Position numbers and translations under genes: made by a program. Positions 1 through 8,497 of a stretch of DNA of 46,727 nt are shown here, in pieces. Numbering within the stretch: the first letter of the stretch is position 1; each line of letters begins with the position of its first letter. Under the pieces are notes generated by a model that was given only the letters and a program-made list of their open reading frames with translations, had not been told where the DNA came from and did not search any database. Source of the DNA: Collinsella aerofaciens (lineage in GTDB: Bacteria; Actinomycetota; Coriobacteriia; Coriobacteriales; Coriobacteriaceae). The stretch covers positions 1 to 46,727 of the forward strand of contig NZ_JADNOH010000001.1 of the NCBI RefSeq assembly GCF_015557435.1, written 5' to 3'.

Positions 1-24
1 CCCGTGGGTTATACCCTAAGAGCA

Positions 25-47
25 AACCACCCTTTTTAAGGGTGGTT
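25..47 (+). terminator. Perfect 10-bp hairpin, possible terminator of an upstream gene
   Basis: AACCACCCTT at 25-34 pairs perfectly with AAGGGTGGTT at 38-47 around a TTT loop. No strong T-run follows on either strand, so intrinsic termination is uncertain. It would mark the end of whatever gene lies to the left of the window. Confidence 0.35.
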
Positions 48-63
48 CTGATTGCACAAAAAG

Positions 64-185
64 GTACAGGTTTTTGTAGAGGGGTATGGAGATGTATCTA
101 CTGGCAGTACATTTCGCGTAATCTGGGCAAACGCGGAATAATTGCTCGTATAAAGGCCTATGTCGAAAGATACAAAAACCTGTAC
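64..185. repeat. 122-bp inverted-repeat element upstream of the antiterminator gene
   Basis: GTACAGGTTTTTGTA at 64-78 is the exact reverse complement of TACAAAAACCTGTAC at 171-185, with 92 bp between the arms. Overall size is close to the palindromic elements at 26860, 31543, 31678 and 44241, but the arm sequence is different. It fills most of the non-coding stretch before the polysaccharide operon, so it could be a mobile MITE-like element or part of the operon leader. I see no convincing gene in 1-277. Confidence 0.6.
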
Positions 186-277
186 TTTTGCGACTGCGCC
201 TACTTGCGAGCGAGAAGCCTGTTCTAAACGCCCCTGCATTTGCGTGTGCCGCAAAGCAAGAAAAAGGGGGCGAGAAC

Positions 278-868
278 ATGGAGCAGACGGCACGGCGCCA
301 AGAAAAGCTGCCGGGCGCATTTAACGGCGTAACTACCAACAGCCAGCACGGCCGCGTCCGCTGGTATCTGGTTCACACCCCCAATGGAAAAGAGCGCGAG
401 ACCTGCGAAAAGGTCCGCTGCATCATCCCGCATAGCCTAATGCAGGACGCTTTTGTGCTGCAAAAGGAGTTCTGGTTTAAGCGGGACGGCGCCTGGTCGC
501 TCCAAACCAAACCCATGTACAAGGAATATTTCTTCGTCGCCACGCACGATGCCGCCGCGCTCGATAGGGCCTTGGCCCAGCTGAGCTTTGGCTGTCGTAT
601 CGCCGGCAGTAGGGAGCGGGCGTACATGCCCATGCCGGACGACGCGCAGGACTGGTACCGCAGCGTGCTGGACGACGACGGCGTGGTGCGCAACAGCGTC
701 GCCCGCATAGAAGACGGCGTGCTGCACATAGAACAGGGGCCCTTGGTGGGGCAAGAGGCCCGTGTAAAGAAGATAGACCGTCATAAGCGCTGGTGCCTGG
801 TAGACGTGGGCGATGGCGACTCCGCTTTTAGGGAGCTGCTTCCGTTGGACGTGCCCAGTAAGACGTAA
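278..868 (+). CDS. NusG-like specialised transcription antiterminator (LoaP/UpxY type)
   Basis: This 196-residue protein has a NusG N-terminal-type domain (opening WYLVHTPNGKE near residue 29; MYKEYFFV in the middle) and a C-terminal KOW-like part (GPLVGQEARVKKIDRHKRWCLVDV, about residues 155-180). It is therefore a NusG paralogue. Such paralogues at the head of polysaccharide operons (LoaP in Gram-positives, UpxY in Bacteroides, RfaH in enterics) let RNA polymerase read through long clusters. The ATG at 278 is chosen over an in-frame upstream start at 188 because AAGGGGGCG lies just before it and the 30 extra residues do not look like NusG. The gene precedes the sugar transferase by 69 bp in the same direction. 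Assignment to the NusG family is firm; the LoaP-like role is inferred from position. Confidence 0.85.
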   Translation: MEQTARRQEKLPGAFNGVTTNSQHGRVRWYLVHTPNGKERETCEKVRCIIPHSLMQDAFVLQKEFWFKRDGAWSLQTKPMYKEYFFVATHDAAALDRALAQLSFGCRIAGSRERAYMPMPDDAQDWYRSVLDDDGVVRNSVARIEDGVLHIEQGPLVGQEARVKKIDRHKRWCLVDVGDGDSAFRELLPLDVPSKT

Positions 869-920
869 GGGAGACGTGCGCCGGCAATTCATTCGCAATT
901 TGAATTCATCGATTGGGGGA

Positions 921-936
921 TCCCTGGAATCAGGGA
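921..936 (+). promoter_or_regulatory. Small leader hairpin before the sugar transferase gene
   Basis: TCCCTG at 921-926 pairs with CAGGGA at 931-936 around a GAAT loop, directly in front of the GTG at 938. In LoaP-type systems the antiterminator recognises an RNA hairpin in the leader of its target operon, and this one has the right place. It would also cover the region where a ribosome-binding site for GTG 938 must lie. With only 6 bp it could be chance. Confidence 0.35.
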
Positions 937-937
937 C

Positions 938-1651
938 GTGGATTTGAACGTGACTACTAAAGAGATAACTGAGAGTGGCGCATCCATGGGGGAGACGCTG
1001 GCTATTCAGAAGATACAACCGAGCGGCACGCTGGCCTACCGCTTTTTGAAGAGGCTGTTCGATTTTGTGTTCAGCCTTTGCGTGAGTGTGGTGCTGTGTA
1101 TTCCTATTGCCGTTGTGTGCGCGTTTATTTGCTTCGAGTCTTCTGGAAGTCCTGTGTATGCGCAGGAGCGTGTGGGCAAAGGCGGTAAGACCATCAAGAT
1201 TCTTAAGCTTCGCAGCATGGTCACCGACGCCGGCAACGTGCAGAAATATCTGAGTCCCGAGCAGCTGCATCAGTGGGAGGTCGAGCGCAAGGTCGACGAC
1301 GACCCACGCATTACCAAGGTTGGTCAGTTCATCCGCAAGTGCTCCATCGATGAGATACCGCAGTTCCTTAACGTGCTGAATGGTGACCTTTCCGTCATCG
1401 GTCCGCGTCCCATTACAAGAGATGAGCTCGAGCAGCACTTTTCCGACGAGGAAAAGGCAGAACTTTTGTCTGTCCAGCCTGGCATTACGGGCCTTTGGCA
1501 GGCGACCGATCGCAACGCCGCCACCTTCGAGAGCGGTTTGCGACAGAAAATCGAGCTCAACTACGTGCGCAACCGTTGCTTCCGAATGGACTGGAAATGC
1601 TTTACCGGCACCTTTGGTGCCATGTTCGGCAAGAAGAGGACGGGGCGTTAG
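938..1651 (+). CDS. Initiating sugar-phosphate transferase (bacterial sugar transferase family)
   Basis: This family loads the first sugar-1-phosphate onto undecaprenyl phosphate at the cytoplasmic membrane, starting repeat-unit synthesis. The 237-residue protein has one hydrophobic segment (about residues 40-65, DFVFSLCVSVVLCIPIAVVC). The catalytic domain follows, with the hallmarks FRSM-like KLRSMVTDA, RKCSIDEIPQFLNVLNGDLSVIGPRP, and PGITGLWQ. It is the short, single-helix form, like WcaJ C-terminal halves or PglC. The start is uncertain: GTG 938, or ATG 986 (16 codons later) preceded by GAGAGTGG. The leader hairpin at 921-936 would hinder initiation at 938. It is the first structural gene of the operon and abuts the next gene with no gap. 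Confidence 0.9.
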   Translation: MDLNVTTKEITESGASMGETLAIQKIQPSGTLAYRFLKRLFDFVFSLCVSVVLCIPIAVVCAFICFESSGSPVYAQERVGKGGKTIKILKLRSMVTDAGNVQKYLSPEQLHQWEVERKVDDDPRITKVGQFIRKCSIDEIPQFLNVLNGDLSVIGPRPITRDELEQHFSDEEKAELLSVQPGITGLWQATDRNAATFESGLRQKIELNYVRNRCFRMDWKCFTGTFGAMFGKKRTGR

Positions 1652-2764
1652 ATGACTAATCCAATTCGTGTCGCGCAGATAGTCGGAAAAATGAATGGCG
1701 GCGGCGTTGAGGCCGTCGTCATGAATTACTACAGTCATATTGATCGTAGCAAAGTGCAGTTTGATTTCCTTATCGATTCCGATTCGTCGCTTGTCCCTCG
1801 CGAGGAGATTGAATCACTCGGTGGCAGAGTTTTCGAGATTCCGCCCTACCAGCACGTAATTGAATACCAGCGAGAGCTTCAGCGCCTCTTTAGGGAAGAG
1901 GGCTGGAAGATCGTACACAGTCACATCAATGCGCTTTCGGTTTTTCCACTTCGCGCTGCGAAGAAGGCGGGTGTCCCCGTGCGTATCGCCCATAGCCACT
2001 CTACGAGCGGTAAGGGTGAGTATGCCAAGAATGCTCTTAAGGCTGTGCTGAAAACGCAATCAAACCGATATCCGACGTATCGCTTTGCATGTAGCCGGTT
2101 TGCCGGTGAGTGGCTTTTCGGCAAAGATGCTAACTTCGAGGTTGTATACAACGCTATTGATTTGAACAGCTTCCGCTTCAATGCAGAGGCTCGCGAACAA
2201 GCACGAGCCGACCTGGGCCTTGTTGGCGGTCAGTTTGTAATTGGGCATGTTGGTCGGTTTATGGCGCAGAAGAATCATCCGTTCTTGATCGATGTTTTCG
2301 CCGAAGTCGCAAAACGCCGCGACGACGCTGTTCTGTTGCTTGTCGGCTCCGGTGAAGACGAGGATTCAATAAAGGCATTGGTGGATGAACGCGGCCTTTC
2401 AGACTGCGTTAAATTCTTGGGACAGAGAAACGATGTAAATCGACTATACCAGGCATTTGATGTGTTCGTTCTTCCAAGCCTTTATGAAGGCCTGGGCCTC
2501 GTTGATGTCGAGGCTCAGGTGTCTGGTTTGCCATGTCTGCTAAGTGATGTTATTCCGCGTGAGGTGGATGTAACAGGGGAATGTACGTTTCTGCCCATTG
2601 ATACTCCTGTCGAATGGGCTGATGCGATTTGCTCTCTTTCAAAAAAGTCTTATGAGGGACGTAAATCCAACTCTCTTGATTCATTTGCAAATTACAACAT
2701 TGATCAACAGGCTGATTGGCTTTCAAGGCGATATTTGCAGCTAGCAAACGGAGATATAATTTGA
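1652..2764 (+). CDS. Glycosyltransferase, GT4-type (GT-B fold)
   Basis: This 370-residue retaining glycosyltransferase probably adds a sugar to the lipid-linked repeat unit on the inner face of the membrane. Its N-terminal Rossmann half begins with VAQIVGKMNGGGVE, the glycine-rich acceptor/donor loop typical of EpsF/CapM-like enzymes. HSHINALS and IAHSHST follow. The C-terminal half has GHVGRFMAQKNH, LLLVGSGED and the donor-binding E-x7-E motif (SLYEGLGLVDVEAQ). Length is normal for the family. It begins immediately after the stop of the sugar transferase, and its own stop overlaps the next start by one base (TGATG), so translation is probably coupled. The sugar specificity cannot be read from sequence. 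The gene is more AT-rich than the flanking regions. Confidence 0.9.
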   Translation: MTNPIRVAQIVGKMNGGGVEAVVMNYYSHIDRSKVQFDFLIDSDSSLVPREEIESLGGRVFEIPPYQHVIEYQRELQRLFREEGWKIVHSHINALSVFPLRAAKKAGVPVRIAHSHSTSGKGEYAKNALKAVLKTQSNRYPTYRFACSRFAGEWLFGKDANFEVVYNAIDLNSFRFNAEAREQARADLGLVGGQFVIGHVGRFMAQKNHPFLIDVFAEVAKRRDDAVLLLVGSGEDEDSIKALVDERGLSDCVKFLGQRNDVNRLYQAFDVFVLPSLYEGLGLVDVEAQVSGLPCLLSDVIPREVDVTGECTFLPIDTPVEWADAICSLSKKSYEGRKSNSLDSFANYNIDQQADWLSRRYLQLANGDII

Positions 2765-3990
2765 TGGACAAAAGAGTCAAAAACGTCATTATTGTTGATG
2801 ACACTGCTGATAATTTTGGTGGAACTGCCCAAATCGCCTATATCACTGCCGTGGTTCTTCGTGACAGCGGATATAACGTTGTTTACTTTGCTGGTTGCGG
2901 GCCAATACATAGCCGCCTTAACGGTTTTAGGGTTGTTGTCGCAAATGAGAGGCCGTTTCTCGAATCGACTAATAAGGTTTCCGGTGCCATTAATGGGCTG
3001 CACAGCGGTAAAACTTATAAGAAGTTTTGCTCTCTATTAAACGAATATAATCCTGATGACACTGTCGTGCATGTCCATTCATGGACTCATGCGCTTTCAT
3101 CTTCAATTTTTGATGCTATCGCCGATTTAGGCTTTAACGTGCTCGTTACACTCCATGAATATTTTCTTGTATGCCCTAATGGTGGGTTTTATGATTTTAA
3201 GAAGCATGAAATCTGCCATTTGAAACCATGTTCCGCAAAGTGCATCCAATGCAATTGTGATAAGAGAAGCTATGGACAGAAGCTGTATCGAGTGGCTCGC
3301 ATCGCTCTTCAAAATCGCTCAATCAGGCGTGCTCATCCAAAGTTCTGTTACCTTTCGGATTTTACCTACGATATTATGCGCGGGAGTGAATTCGATGATG
3401 GCATGCCGTGCATTCTCCCCAATCCTATTTCTGTTGAAGGAGAGTTTTCGCCTGGTATACCGTCTGAAAAGAGCGGTTACTTGTTTGTGGGTCGTTTCGA
3501 TAAGGAGAAGAACCCCGAGTTGTTTTGCAGGGCTCTCACATCGTTGGGCTTGCCAGGAACGTTATGTGGATCTGGTCCTGAGTTCGAGAGGCTAAGAGAC
3601 GCTTATCCAAATCTAAATTTTTTGGGTTGGTGTGATAAGGATGTTCTCGCTGAACAGTTCAAAACAACTAAAGCCTTGGTGATGACTTCATCTTGGTATG
3701 AAGCTTCGCCTTTGGTGTGCCTTGAAGCCATGCTCACCGCTGGTATTCCATCAATCGTTCCGGATACCTGTGGAGCTATTGCATATATCAAGGATGGTGA
3801 AAATGGTCTCCTATTTAAAAATGGTGATGCTTCCTCTCTTTGCGAGGCGATTTCCAAGCTAGAAGACAGCAGATATTACGAAAAGCTTTGTGAATCAACC
3901 AGCCTCTCGGTGCCTTCTCTCCAAGAAGACCGAAGCTATGAGACTTACGCAAAGAGGGTTATCAATCTTTACGAGGGGTTATATGTTTAA
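2764..3990 (+). CDS. Glycosyltransferase, GT4-like
   Basis: A 408-residue GT-B glycosyltransferase. The N-terminal half contains NFGGTAQIAYITAVVL and TLHEYFLVCPNGG. A cysteine-rich stretch follows (CHLKPCSAKCIQCNC, about residues 158-172), which recurs in some capsule glycosyltransferases and may hold a metal. The C-terminal half has SGYLFVGRFDKEKN and the E-x7-E donor motif (SWYEASPLVCLEAM). The ATG at 2764 is chosen because it overlaps the preceding stop by one base and follows CGGAGAT. An earlier in-frame ATG at 2716 lies inside the previous gene. The stop overlaps the next gene by 8 bases (ATGTTTAA). It is likely a repeat-unit transferase of unknown donor and acceptor. Confidence 0.87.
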   Translation: MDKRVKNVIIVDDTADNFGGTAQIAYITAVVLRDSGYNVVYFAGCGPIHSRLNGFRVVVANERPFLESTNKVSGAINGLHSGKTYKKFCSLLNEYNPDDTVVHVHSWTHALSSSIFDAIADLGFNVLVTLHEYFLVCPNGGFYDFKKHEICHLKPCSAKCIQCNCDKRSYGQKLYRVARIALQNRSIRRAHPKFCYLSDFTYDIMRGSEFDDGMPCILPNPISVEGEFSPGIPSEKSGYLFVGRFDKEKNPELFCRALTSLGLPGTLCGSGPEFERLRDAYPNLNFLGWCDKDVLAEQFKTTKALVMTSSWYEASPLVCLEAMLTAGIPSIVPDTCGAIAYIKDGENGLLFKNGDASSLCEAISKLEDSRYYEKLCESTSLSVPSLQEDRSYETYAKRVINLYEGLYV

Positions 3991-5092
3991 GAGGATTATA
4001 TATATCGTTAAGTCGGACTTAGCGTTCTATCCCCCCTGCATGTCACAAATAAGAATGATTAAAGATTTGGGCGTGCAGATTGAAGTCTGGTTTGGTTCCA
4101 GCAAGGATACGGCTAAGGAAATTCTAAAAAGCGAGGGCATTCCTTTTACGGAGCTCGTTGATCCGCATCTGAGCGTTGGCGGAAAACTGGATACATTGAA
4201 TAACTGGACTCATTTCCGCAAAGCCGTTCTCACTCGCCTAAAAAAAGAGCCAATGGATTATCTTATCTGGTTTGGAACTGCTGAATCCGCGCTTCCGCTT
4301 TACGGGGCACTTTCCGGTATTCCCTATGTGGCCACGGCGCTTGAGCTGTGTGATGATCAACCGACAAAAGAACGACTATTTGCGGCGGTTTGTCGCAAGG
4401 CTCTTGCAGTTACGTGTTGCGAGTTAAATCGTGCCTACTATATGAAAATTAAATGGGGGCTGAATTCGCTTCCCTCAGTTTTCCCGAATAAGCCATACGG
4501 GCTCAAATCGGGTGAAATCCCCTCTGTTTCGACAAACGTCACAAAGCAGATCTTGGATGAGCTTGACGGAAGAAAGATCCTTCTTTACCAGGGGCTATTC
4601 CAGCGTCCTGAATATGTTGCGCCCATCGCTGAGGCTCTTCGTATGATGGAGTCTGATTACGCTTTCGTTCTTATGGGAAAAGATCGCTACGGTACGACTG
4701 AACGAATGAAGGAGATTTACCCGGATACTTTTGTGTATGGTTTTGTTCCAGCGCCAAAGCATTTGGAAATTACTGCAAGGTCGCGAATTGGCGTCGTGCT
4801 TTATGATGACACATCGCTTAATAAGGCCTTTTGCGCGCCTAATAAAATATATGAGTATGCAGCATTTGGTCTCCCCACGCTTGCTAATCGTTTGCCTGGT
4901 TTGGTTTCAACTGTTGAGGCTAGCGGTAGCGGTATGTGTGTTGACTTTCAGCCAGACAAAATCGCTGATGCAATTTTGCAATTCGATCAGAATTATGAAA
5001 AATATTCGGCATCTGCTTTTAATTTCTTCAATTCGACTGATAACACGCAGACTATGCGCTCGCTGCTTGTAAAGTTGGGCTGTGTAAAATAG
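3983..5092 (+). CDS. Glycosyltransferase-like protein (GT-B fold)
   Basis: A 369-residue protein with a GT-B-like layout but weak family motifs. It has an N-terminal Rossmann segment (MFKRIIYIVKSDLAF), a central KILLYQGLFQRPEY, YAFVLMGKDRYG, and a C-terminal APNKIYEYAAFGLPTLAN that corresponds to the nucleotide-sugar-binding region. The ATG at 3983 has GAGGGG before it and overlaps the previous stop by 8 bases. The longer frame from 3890 would lie inside the upstream gene. The stop TAG shares its last base with the next GTG. Role inferred as the third transferase of the repeat unit; donor unknown. Confidence 0.8.
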   Translation: MFKRIIYIVKSDLAFYPPCMSQIRMIKDLGVQIEVWFGSSKDTAKEILKSEGIPFTELVDPHLSVGGKLDTLNNWTHFRKAVLTRLKKEPMDYLIWFGTAESALPLYGALSGIPYVATALELCDDQPTKERLFAAVCRKALAVTCCELNRAYYMKIKWGLNSLPSVFPNKPYGLKSGEIPSVSTNVTKQILDELDGRKILLYQGLFQRPEYVAPIAEALRMMESDYAFVLMGKDRYGTTERMKEIYPDTFVYGFVPAPKHLEITARSRIGVVLYDDTSLNKAFCAPNKIYEYAAFGLPTLANRLPGLVSTVEASGSGMCVDFQPDKIADAILQFDQNYEKYSASAFNFFNSTDNTQTMRSLLVKLGCVK

Positions 5093-6336
5093 TGGAAAAA
5101 TGTTTTAAGAAGAGCCTGAGTTATGCTAAAGCAAATACGCATCTTAAGGCTAGTGAAATAAAACTTTCAGATCTTTGTATTTACATTGGTATTCTGTATG
5201 TTTTTAAGCTGGGCTCAATCTCATATTTAATTCCGAAATTTGGCGTAATTTACTATGGTCTTGCCGTAATTCAATTACTGCTCGCTCTGTTTGTTTATGC
5301 TCGGGGCGATGTTCGGCTGAATAAGGTGCATTTTGGAATTGCTGGATATTGTGCCACTCTATTATTTTCAACATACGTAAATGATGCATCGATGCAGATA
5401 TCACTCAATGAGGTGTTTTGTTTGTTGCCTCTATTGGTGACAGCAGACATGTTGTTTTATAGAAGAGATATAGAGGTAGTTCGACGTGTATCAAGATTTT
5501 CAATATTAATGATTTCGCTCAATACCCTCACTGCCCTTATTTTCCGAAATGCAATGTTTCGAGATGTGACTGGCGCTCCCACGATATTTCTACTGGGTGC
5601 GGACAACTCTCTTATCCCCATTTATATGGTTTCCTCTGTTTTGGAAATGTATAAAAGAAATCTAGAGGATGCGGCTTGTTGCATTCCAGTCGTTTCGCTC
5701 AGCAATTTGCTCCTCTTTTCAATGCTAAGGGATATTGCGTCTGGCAAGTTGGTGGGTGTTTTACTAGTTCTCCTTCTAACTCTAGCTTTCTTCAATAAGT
5801 CTTTTAAGTTCTCTTTTTCGCTTGCTCTAGGTATTAATATCGCCTTTTTTGCGATTTTCGTTTATGGACAAAGCACAATTAGTGGCTTAACTGGGATTTT
5901 TGAATTATTGGGGAGAAATTCAACCTTTACCGAGCGTTCATTTTTATGGGCATTTGGTTTTAGGCTATTTTCCATGAGTCCTTTGCTCGGCTTAGGCAGC
6001 TACAGCGCTGTTAGTTTCAATAATCTTGTTAGGGCGCTAACAATTACTGGACTGTTTAATACTGGTAATCCTCATAACAGCTATTTGTCTATATTAATTT
6101 CCGGCGGGTTGCTTGCATTTTCCTTTGTTGTATTTACTGTCCTTCAGGCGAGGGTTAAACCTTCGGATCCTTTTTTTAACATTTTTTTATTCACCTTTTT
6201 ATTGCATGCGCAAGTGGAGGGACGCGATATCGTCTATATCTTCTTCATCGTGATTGTCATTTATAGATTTTTCCATTCTGATAATCAGCTTTCGTTGCGA
6301 GAAGATAGCCGGGCTGCAATTCAATCGTTTATATAG
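5092..6336 (+). CDS. Wzy-like polysaccharide polymerase (O-antigen ligase/polymerase family)
   Basis: This 414-residue, strongly hydrophobic protein has about ten to eleven predicted membrane spans. It has a large loop in the second half (GRNSTFTERSFLWAFGFRLF, followed by LGLGSYSAVSFNN), as in Wzy-type polymerases that join lipid-linked repeat units on the outer face of the membrane. NPHNSYLSILISGGLL near residue 330 is the familiar H-N-x-Y/F motif of the Wzy_C/O-antigen ligase family. The start is a GTG overlapping the previous stop. It is very AT-rich compared with the genes at either end, as is common for polymerases. The sole Wzy candidate in the operon. Confidence 0.85.
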   Translation: MEKCFKKSLSYAKANTHLKASEIKLSDLCIYIGILYVFKLGSISYLIPKFGVIYYGLAVIQLLLALFVYARGDVRLNKVHFGIAGYCATLLFSTYVNDASMQISLNEVFCLLPLLVTADMLFYRRDIEVVRRVSRFSILMISLNTLTALIFRNAMFRDVTGAPTIFLLGADNSLIPIYMVSSVLEMYKRNLEDAACCIPVVSLSNLLLFSMLRDIASGKLVGVLLVLLLTLAFFNKSFKFSFSLALGINIAFFAIFVYGQSTISGLTGIFELLGRNSTFTERSFLWAFGFRLFSMSPLLGLGSYSAVSFNNLVRALTITGLFNTGNPHNSYLSILISGGLLAFSFVVFTVLQARVKPSDPFFNIFLFTFLLHAQVEGRDIVYIFFIVIVIYRFFHSDNQLSLREDSRAAIQSFI

Positions 6337-6352
6337 GATATCGATAATTAGG

Positions 6353-7336
6353 ATGGTTAAAGTGAAAGATCTTTGGGCCGTAAAGCTAATATACAACCGC
6401 TTGAGGCGTGCTTTGCTTGCTTCGAGAATAAATCGTCTACTGGGAAATGAAGATCAGAAGAACTTGAATACGCTATATCGCGATGCTCTTCTTATTGCTC
6501 ATTCATTTGAGAAAGCTCTTTGTATTGAAGGCTGTCGCGATGATTTTGGAATACAAAAGGCCGACCGTCTCCTTGATTATTTAACGCTTGCAGCAAAAGA
6601 TCCTTCTTTTGATAATCATTCATATGCTTTTACCGAGTCCATGGCGGCACTTGAGAACTGGCTTGTTCGTCGAGCTCAGCTTGGACTTGATTGCTCTAAA
6701 TGGCAGCCTGGTTTTGAATCGCTCGCTGAACAAACTTCATATGAAGTTGGCCGAATTGACTTGAGTGATAGGGCTGGAATTGTTTCCGATTCTTTTGCTT
6801 CTGCCTCTGATTGCGATAAGAATGCGATCAATTTTATTAACGGGAGACATAGTGTTCGGTCATTTGATTCAGCCCCTGTTCCTCAGGAAACGCTGACGCA
6901 AGTTGTTGAGCTTGCGCAGAGCGCGCCTTCGGCGTGCAACCGCCAACCAAGCCGCGTGTATTTTTCCGGAACAAAATCTGCTCAGGTTGTCTCCGCTGCC
7001 GTGCGTGGCAATAAAGGGTTTGAGCAATCAATTTTCCAATGGGCAGTTATTACTGCCGACACTTCTCTGTTTTCATGCGCCGAATATAACCAATGGTTTA
7101 TCAACGGCGGCATCTATCTCCAGTCCTTTGTTTTGGCTTTAAAGGCTTATGGGATTGGTTCATGTATTTTCCAGTGGGTTGTTGGTGACTCGGGAAAAGA
7201 GATGCGCTCGTCCTTAGGCATTTCAGCAAATGAAGTGATCATTGCGGTCGTCGGATTTGGCTATCCAAAAGAAACGTTCGCGAGACCCGTTGCTCGGAGA
7301 ATGCCTGTTTCCGAAGTCGCGTGTTGGGCAGATTAA
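6353..7336 (+). CDS. Nitroreductase-family protein of a polysaccharide operon
   Basis: A 327-residue protein. The C-terminal half (about 160-327) is an FMN nitroreductase domain: RHSVRSFDSAPVPQETL, then QSAPSACNRQPSRVYF, and later ALKAYGIGSCIFQW. The N-terminal 150 residues are helical (IAHSFEKALCIEGC) and match the extra domain seen in nitroreductase-like proteins that sit beside polysaccharide pyruvyl transferases. The ATG at 6353 follows TTAGG; earlier in-frame ATGs lie inside the polymerase gene. The reaction is unknown. Context suggests modification of the glycan or redox support for pyruvylation, but this is inference. Confidence 0.8.
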   Translation: MVKVKDLWAVKLIYNRLRRALLASRINRLLGNEDQKNLNTLYRDALLIAHSFEKALCIEGCRDDFGIQKADRLLDYLTLAAKDPSFDNHSYAFTESMAALENWLVRRAQLGLDCSKWQPGFESLAEQTSYEVGRIDLSDRAGIVSDSFASASDCDKNAINFINGRHSVRSFDSAPVPQETLTQVVELAQSAPSACNRQPSRVYFSGTKSAQVVSAAVRGNKGFEQSIFQWAVITADTSLFSCAEYNQWFINGGIYLQSFVLALKAYGIGSCIFQWVVGDSGKEMRSSLGISANEVIIAVVGFGYPKETFARPVARRMPVSEVACWAD

Positions 7337-7380
7337 CGTTGGGATGCTCGCTAGAGTATTATTTGATTGGGAATTATTAA

Positions 7381-8496
7381 ATGAAAATTGGAATCATTAC
7401 CTACCATTTTGCCCGCAACTACGGTGCGATCTTGCAGTGCTACGCACTGCAAGATCAGCTTTGCTCCATGGGTCATGATGTTTGGGTGCTTAACTATCAA
7501 AATGTTCGTCAGGAGCGCAATAATTCCCTTCACCACAAAAGGGATGGTTTTCTATCAAATTTAGCGGTTAATGTCGCGTTGCTTCCTTTTGAAGGCAAAA
7601 GGCGTTCTAAGGAGCGCAAATTTGCTGAATATGAGTCGCGTTACCTTCATCTGACGCCTCGGTTTTATTCAATTGACGAGATACGCGATTTTGTTAATGA
7701 AGAAAGTTTCGATCTCCTTATCTCTGGTAGCGACCAGGTTTTCAATCCTAATATTGCCGATTTCGATGAAGCTTTCCTTTTTCCCTTTGAAACGTCGGCT
7801 CGTAAGGGCAGTTTTGCGGCAAGTCTCGGCAGCGCTACTGAAACTGAATTAGTTCCTTTTTCAGATGACCTAGCTTCCTTCGATGTCCTCTGTGTAAGAG
7901 AGAATACTGATGCACCCGTGGTTAATAGCTTATGCGGGCGGTCTCCCGAGGTGGTTGACGACCCTGTTTTCCTTTTGGATTCAAAGCGTTGGGCGCAAGC
8001 TGTCGATACTTCGGTTGAAGACCGTGGGTATGTTTTGGGCTACTACATTAATAAAGAGGCTTCTGCGCGATATTTGGAGCTTACTGAGCAGGCTGCATCT
8101 GAGCTTGGATTGCCCTTGAAGGTTATAAATGTGCGTTTTGGGCGTGACTCATTTAAGCCCGAGATGATTACTGATGCTGGCCCTGAGGATTTCCTTAAGC
8201 TATTCGCGGGCGCTTCTTTTGTCTGTACGGACTCTTTCCATGGAACGGCGTTTTCACTGCTATTCGGAAAGCGTTTTGTGTCTTTTGAACCAAAATCAAA
8301 TTCTAGTGACTTCCGCAAGAGGGATCTTTTAAGCAAGGTTGGAGAACCTTGGAGAAGCGTTGCGGTCGATTCTACTTCTGCGAGCGCCCTTGTCAGTGAG
8401 TTATGTGGGCGTTCTGCTCCCGCTGCTCAGGAAGGAATCGGGCGTGTTCGCGAGGCACAACTGCTGTTCCTCGAGAAGATGACGAAGGAGAATTAG
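7381..8496 (+). CDS. Polysaccharide pyruvyl transferase family protein
   Basis: This family transfers pyruvate from phosphoenolpyruvate to a sugar as a ketal, adding negative charge to the polymer. The 371-residue protein starts with KIGIITYHFARNYGAILQ, a near-perfect family N terminus. It then has LLISGSDQVFNPN (the S-G-S-D-Q motif), VVDDPVFLLD, and CTDSFHGTAFSLLFGK with the conserved S-F-H-G. Full length for the family. A 44-bp gap separates it from the nitroreductase gene, and one base separates it from the flippase start. A 29-bp palindrome lies inside its first 26 codons (see 7428-7456). Confidence 0.9.
   Translation: MKIGIITYHFARNYGAILQCYALQDQLCSMGHDVWVLNYQNVRQERNNSLHHKRDGFLSNLAVNVALLPFEGKRRSKERKFAEYESRYLHLTPRFYSIDEIRDFVNEESFDLLISGSDQVFNPNIADFDEAFLFPFETSARKGSFAASLGSATETELVPFSDDLASFDVLCVRENTDAPVVNSLCGRSPEVVDDPVFLLDSKRWAQAVDTSVEDRGYVLGYYINKEASARYLELTEQAASELGLPLKVINVRFGRDSFKPEMITDAGPEDFLKLFAGASFVCTDSFHGTAFSLLFGKRFVSFEPKSNSSDFRKRDLLSKVGEPWRSVAVDSTSASALVSELCGRSAPAAQEGIGRVREAQLLFLEKMTKEN
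7428..7456. repeat. Perfect 13-bp-arm palindrome inside the pyruvyl transferase gene
   Basis: GATCTTGCAGTGC at 7428-7440 and GCACTGCAAGATC at 7444-7456 flank TAC. The hairpin lies 47 bases after the start codon and encodes part of the conserved AILQCYALQD segment. The palindrome could be a by-product of that amino-acid pattern, or an RNA structure that slows ribosomes or polymerase. Confidence 0.6.
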
Positions 8497-8497
8497 T

